Shown: positions 40,584 through 44,004 of the stretch, one piece after another
How the letters are laid out: every line of letters starts with the position of its first letter
Numbering within the stretch: the stretch's first letter is position 1
IMG/VR virus record: IMGVR_UViG_3300044742_000159
Span: 1 to 44,004 of that record
From: a virus
Direction: 5' to 3' (one strand)
Length of the DNA stretch: 44,004 bases
The notes under the pieces: model-generated
The model's input: only the letters and a program-made list of their open reading frames with translations
Told to the model about the DNA's origin: nothing
Databases searched by the model: none
Translations under genes and position numbers: made by a program

Positions 40584-41411
40584 ATGGCCAAGAAGATCGT
40601 GCCCGCGACTGCCGGCACCAGCACCCCCGTACTCTCATCCAACAATATCGAAAGCCTCATGCGCCAGCATGCGGGCGCGGGCCACGAGAACATCACGGCC
40701 GACGACCTGCTGATCCCGCGCCTGACCATCCTGCAGGGGCTCTCGCCCCAGGTTGCGCAGGGCAGGCCGGAATACGACCCGGATGCGCGCGTCGGGCAGA
40801 TCTACGACGTCGGCATGCGCGAGGGATGGCCGGCCATCAGCATCGTCGTTGCCCACTACACCAGGGTCTGGAACGAATGGCTGCCGCCGACTGTCGGCAA
40901 GGGCATTGCGCGCCAGCACACCACCAATGCGATCATGAGCAATGCGCGCCCCGGCCAGGACGGCAAGCCGACCCTGCAGAACGGCAACACGATCGCAGAA
41001 ACGGCCGAGTTTTATGTGCTCAACCTGACGGCGGGTGGACGCAAATCATTCATCCCCATGGCGTCGACGCAGCTGAAGGAAGCCAAGCGCCTCACCACCT
41101 ACATGGTCAACGAGGAGGCGACCGGCCAGGACGGCAGGATCTACAAGCCGCCGTTCTTCTATCGCACCTACGGGCTGTCGGCCGTTCCGACGTCCAATGC
41201 CAAGGGCACATGGATGCTGTGGAAGATCGAGCGCGGCCCCCTGCTGTCCGAGCTGCCCGACGCAGAGAAGCTGTTCTCCGACGTTCTCGGCTTCCGCGAG
41301 GCGATTGCCGGCGGCAAGGTGCGCGGCGACATGAGCGAAGGCGACAGCGAGCCGAACCTGCCCTGGAACGACGACCCGCCGCGCCAGCGTCGCAACGAGG
41401 GTCCGCTGTGA
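40584..41411 (+). CDS. Conserved phage replication-module protein
   Basis: 275 aa from ATG 40584 with GGAGGGAAA upstream; the open frame begins at 40497, but that part overlaps the promoter region. Conserved patterns include DDLLIPRLTILQGLSPQVAQ, IVVAHYTRVWNEWLPP, NGNTIAETAEFYVLNLTAGG, SFIPMASTQLKEAKRLTTYM and FYRTYGLSAVPTSNAKGTWM. These recur in proteins found in replication modules of short-tailed phages. A single-strand DNA-binding or recombination role is often supposed but cannot be proved from the sequence. The C-terminal tail is acidic/Pro-rich, as SSB tails are. Confidence 0.75.
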   Translation: MAKKIVPATAGTSTPVLSSNNIESLMRQHAGAGHENITADDLLIPRLTILQGLSPQVAQGRPEYDPDARVGQIYDVGMREGWPAISIVVAHYTRVWNEWLPPTVGKGIARQHTTNAIMSNARPGQDGKPTLQNGNTIAETAEFYVLNLTAGGRKSFIPMASTQLKEAKRLTTYMVNEEATGQDGRIYKPPFFYRTYGLSAVPTSNAKGTWMLWKIERGPLLSELPDAEKLFSDVLGFREAIAGGKVRGDMSEGDSEPNLPWNDDPPRQRRNEGPL

Positions 41412-41980
41412 TGGGCGACGACCTCAACGAGCGCATCCTCTCGGCGCCGCAGGTGGCGGCGCCGGCCACCCTGCAGGAGATCTCCCGGATCGCGACCTCC
41501 GCCGTCCACCTGGAGAACATGATCCGGATGGGCGAGGAGGAGCTGGACAGGATGCGCACGCAGCTCAACGCCATGCGCTTCGACCAGCTGCCGAGCCTGA
41601 TGCTGGAGGCCGGCCTTGCCAGCCTCGGGCTGACGGACGGATCGACGGTGTCGGTCGAGGACTACATCCAGGGATCCCTGCCAAAGGATCCGGTGCAGCG
41701 GGCGGCCGGCATCATCGTCCTGGAGCAGTCCGGCGGAGAGGCGCTGATCCGCAACCAGGTGGTCGCGCAATTCGAGAAGCGCGAGCACAACAAGGCCCTT
41801 GCGGTGGCCCAGGAGCTGCAGGCCCGTGGCCTGCAGGTCAGGGTCGAGCAGGACGTCCACCACTCCACCCTGAAGGCCTTCGTGCGCGAGAAGCTCAGGC
41901 GCGGCGAGCAGATCGCATACGAGAAGCTCGGCATCTTTGTCGGGCGCAGGGCCACCATCAAGCCGGCGGGGGAAACATGA
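41411..41980 (+). CDS. Conserved phage replication-module protein 2
   Basis: 189 aa, with the ATG at 41411 sharing a base with the previous stop (TGATG). Typical patterns are HLENMIRMGEEELDRMRTQL, LPSLMLEAGLASLGLTDGST, VSVEDYIQGSLPKDPVQRA and HHSTLKAFVREKLRRGEQIA then FGVFVG-like GIFVGRRATIK. The pattern is one that recurs in phage replication neighbourhoods. A helical N-terminus is followed by an alpha/beta core; function is unknown. Confidence 0.78.
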   Translation: MGDDLNERILSAPQVAAPATLQEISRIATSAVHLENMIRMGEEELDRMRTQLNAMRFDQLPSLMLEAGLASLGLTDGSTVSVEDYIQGSLPKDPVQRAAGIIVLEQSGGEALIRNQVVAQFEKREHNKALAVAQELQARGLQVRVEQDVHHSTLKAFVREKLRRGEQIAYEKLGIFVGRRATIKPAGET

Positions 41981-42168
41981 TCAAGGGCAGGATCAAGGAA
42001 AGGCTGAAGGCCAGACAGGAAAGAACGCAGGTCCTCATGGGCGTTCCGAACGACGCCTACGAGCTGATCTGCAGGCAGGCCCTTGCCAGCCATCGCACCG
42101 TGCGCGGCCAGTGCGTGTTCTACCTGCTCAAGGGCATGGAAGCGGAAAAAGACCGGGAAGAAAAATGA
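41977..42168 (+). CDS. Small basic protein, possible ribbon-helix-helix
   Basis: 63 aa with ATGA overlap at both ends. The first 16 residues are very basic (MIKGRIKERLKARQER). QVLMGVPNDAYELICRQALA then SHRTVRGQCVFYLLKGME has the strand-helix-helix length of an Arc/MetJ-type DNA binder. It sits between a conserved replication protein and DnaQ, so it may be a regulator. Confidence 0.6.
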   Translation: MIKGRIKERLKARQERTQVLMGVPNDAYELICRQALASHRTVRGQCVFYLLKGMEAEKDREEK

Positions 42169-42698
42169 AGCATCTGATCTTCGACACCGAGACGACGGGC
42201 CTGCCCAGAAGCTCGATCGTGCCGATCGAGAAGCAGCCGCGCGTGATCGAGTTCGCCGCAATCCTGTGGGACGACGACCTGAACGACGAGCAGGAATTTT
42301 CCTGGTTTTTCAATCCGGGGATCCCGATCCCGGCGGAAGCCAGCAAGGTTTCCAACATCACCGACGACATGGTCAAGGACGCTCCGCCGTTCTCCCGGGT
42401 GGCGCCCGCCATCCGGGCCCTGCTGGTCCTGGCCGACGTCGTCGTGGCCCACAACCTGTTCTTCGACCTGCACATGGTGTCGAACGAGTTCAGGCGGGCG
42501 GACACCGCCGACGTGAAGTGGCCGAAGGGGATCTGCACCGTCGAGGCCACCGAGCATATCCAGGGCCACAGGCTCAAGCTCGCGAGCCTGCACCGGCTGC
42601 TGTTCAACGAGGACTTCGAGGGCGCCCACCGCGCCATGACGGACGTGAAGGCGCTGCTGCGCTGCTACAGGGAGCTGATCAGGAGGGAGCTGATATGA
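42165..42698 (+). CDS. dnaQ: DnaQ-like 3'-5' exonuclease (DEDDh)
   Basis: 177 aa from ATG 42165 (ATGA overlap). The five DEDDh residues are visible: IFDTET (Asp7, Glu9), AHNLFFDL (Asp101), HRAMTD (His155, Asp160). It probably proofreads for the phage DnaE, whose ATG at 42695 overlaps this stop (ATGA), the same pairing as bacterial epsilon and alpha. It is shorter than bacterial epsilon and has no clear clamp-binding tail. Confidence 0.92.
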   Translation: MKHLIFDTETTGLPRSSIVPIEKQPRVIEFAAILWDDDLNDEQEFSWFFNPGIPIPAEASKVSNITDDMVKDAPPFSRVAPAIRALLVLADVVVAHNLFFDLHMVSNEFRRADTADVKWPKGICTVEATEHIQGHRLKLASLHRLLFNEDFEGAHRAMTDVKALLRCYRELIRRELI

Positions 42699-44004
42699 GC
42701 GCCCGCATCCGCACCGGCTACTCGTTCCGCCATGCCGCCGGCAAGATCGACGACGTGATCCACGTCCTGCAGCATCACCGATACGATCAGGCCCCGATCA
42801 CCGACACCGCGAGCACCTACGGCTGGGTCAAGTGGGATGCGGCGGCCAGGAAGGCCGGCATGGATCCGGTCTTCGGTGTCGAGCTGGCGGTATCGGAGGA
42901 TCCGGGCGCCAAGAAGCCCAACGTCGACTACTGGACCTTCCTGGCCCGTGATAGCGTCGTGCCGTTGCACGGTCTCATTGGCGTGGCGACCGGGCAATTC
43001 CGCTATGAACCACTGCTGACCATCGATCAGGCTGTCGGTGCAGCGTCTGCCGTCAACGTCATCATGGGACATCGCGCCCCGGCCGGGAGCCTCCAACCCC
43101 GGCCGGGGCTGTGGTTCGGGCTCGGCCCCGGCGTCGCACGCCCGCAGCTGAAGCTGGCCCTTGAGGCCGGGCACGCGCCCATTGCGGTCTGCAACAACAG
43201 GTTTCCGAACGCGCGCGATCGCGGGCTCTACGAGCTGGTGTGCGGCCGGCGCGCGCAGTCCCAGTCCTACGCCCAGCATGTCATGGGGCCGGAGGAATGG
43301 ATGGCGTTTGCCAGGGACTTCGACCTGGATCTGAACCTGCCCTACGAGGCCATGGAGGCCCGCAACGTTGTTCTGATCCAGTCGACCGCACAGCTGCCGC
43401 GCGCCACCATGCTCAAGCCGGAGCGGATCCTGACGCTGGACCTCATGTGCGAGCTGGGCGCAAATACGCTCGGGGTCGATCTGAACAATCCGATCTATCA
43501 GGAGCGGCTCGATCGCGAGCTGAAGCTGATCGAGGCCAAGGGCTTCGAGGACTACTTCCATCTGGTGGCGGATCTGGTCGGCTGGGCGCGCGAGCGCATG
43601 CTGGTGGGGCCGGCGCGCGGCTCATCCTGCGGCTCGCTTGTTTGCTATCTGCTCGGCATCACGACGGTCGACCCGATCCCCTACGGGCTGCTGTTCGAAC
43701 GCTTCATCGACGTCAACCGTCCGGACCTGCCGGACATCGACATCGATTTTTCCGATCAGCATCGCGATCTGATCTTCGACTACCTGCGCCGGAAGCACGG
43801 GGCCGGCAGGGTCGCGCGGCTCGGCACCGTCAACATGTACCAGCCGCGCTCGGCCCTGAAGGAGCTGGCGATCGCGCTCGACATCCCGATCTGGGCCACC
43901 GAGAACCTCGCGGATCAGGCCGAAAAGTCGAGCCTGGATCATGTCCTGCGCGGCAACCCGCTGGTCGGCAAGTACCCGGAGTTGTGGAACGCGACCAGAA
44001 TGGA
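42695..44004 (+). CDS. dnaE: DNA polymerase III alpha subunit (DnaE-like), N-terminal part
   Basis: Starts at ATG 42695 (ATGA overlap with dnaQ) and is open to the window end; it continues at base 1-1653 (937 aa in total). The N-terminal region keeps the shape of a PHP domain (MSARIRTGYSFRHAAGKIDD, then MDPVFGVELAVS), but the usual HxHSxYS and DHG metal ligands are replaced (RTGYS; DTA), so it is probably inactive. The polymerase palm follows: MLVGPARGSSCGSLVCYLLG and DLPDIDIDFSDQH with the catalytic Asp347/Asp349 (P346-F352). Confidence 0.92.
   Translation, partial: MSARIRTGYSFRHAAGKIDDVIHVLQHHRYDQAPITDTASTYGWVKWDAAARKAGMDPVFGVELAVSEDPGAKKPNVDYWTFLARDSVVPLHGLIGVATGQFRYEPLLTIDQAVGAASAVNVIMGHRAPAGSLQPRPGLWFGLGPGVARPQLKLALEAGHAPIAVCNNRFPNARDRGLYELVCGRRAQSQSYAQHVMGPEEWMAFARDFDLDLNLPYEAMEARNVVLIQSTAQLPRATMLKPERILTLDLMCELGANTLGVDLNNPIYQERLDRELKLIEAKGFEDYFHLVADLVGWARERMLVGPARGSSCGSLVCYLLGITTVDPIPYGLLFERFIDVNRPDLPDIDIDFSDQHRDLIFDYLRRKHGAGRVARLGTVNMYQPRSALKELAIALDIPIWATENLADQAEKSSLDHVLRGNPLVGKYPELWNATRM
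43856..44004. repeat. Right copy of terminal overlap
   Basis: Repeats bases 1-149 with one mismatch (T at 43982 in place of C at 127), a silent change in the polymerase. Removing one copy gives a unit of 43,855 bp in which the polymerase gene is intact. Confidence 0.93.

Noticed and set aside
1-44004. Integrase, lysogeny repressor, tRNA, CRISPR array or insertion sequence
   Set aside because: None recognised by reading all large frames and gaps; a dedicated tRNA scan was not possible, so small RNAs cannot be excluded.

Overview
The window is one complete or near-complete genome of a tailed, double-stranded DNA bacteriophage. Bases 1-149 recur at 43856-44004 with one mismatch, and a DNA polymerase gene reads in frame across that junction. 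The sequence is therefore a circular (or circularly permuted) map of about 43,855 bp, opened inside the polymerase gene, with the overlap left at both ends. It is GC-rich, the genes are tightly packed with many ATGA/TGATG/GTGA overlaps, and ribosome binding sites are Shine-Dalgarno type, all of which fits a phage of a GC-rich bacterium, probably a proteobacterium. The host cannot be named from the sequence. A dedicated portal, an adaptor-like protein and no tail tape measure or sheath suggest a short-tailed (podovirus-like) virion. I see no integrase, lysogeny repressor, tRNA, CRISPR array or phage RNA polymerase, so a virulent lifestyle using host RNA polymerase is the simplest reading.

Plus-strand arm (40584 through the junction to 7469): the replication module. 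It holds two conserved phage proteins, a small possible RHH protein, a DnaQ-like proofreading exonuclease, a 937-aa bacterial-type DnaE replicase (split by the window ends), a Toprim/SF3 primase-helicase, a SNF2-family helicase, then a run of small proteins ending with a zinc-ribbon protein.

Minus-strand early/accessory arm (40374 down to 34453): many very small genes, a C5-methyltransferase-like protein, a UvrD-like helicase, a SprT-like zinc metallopeptidase and a PD-(D/E)XK nuclease. Three sigma70-like promoters here share an AAGGGCT/AGCCCTT inverted element. An AT-rich, gene-free stretch (35002-35320) with a long purine/pyrimidine tract and nearby 11-bp tandem repeats are candidates for control or origin sites.

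Minus-strand late arm (34311 down to 7414): terminase subunits, a small membrane protein, portal, a tiny membrane protein, a lysozyme, a very large polyvalent protein with an HEVQH zincin motif, two related head-decoration-like proteins, scaffold and major capsid protein. A strong terminator hairpin follows the capsid gene. Beyond it come the adaptor, collagen-like and LamG-like fibres, a large probable tail-hub protein, low-complexity and Gln-rich ejection-type proteins, an acetyltransferase-like protein, the S74-chaperone tail fibre and a holin-like membrane protein. The two arms converge and overlap at 7414-7469 and diverge from 40375-40583.
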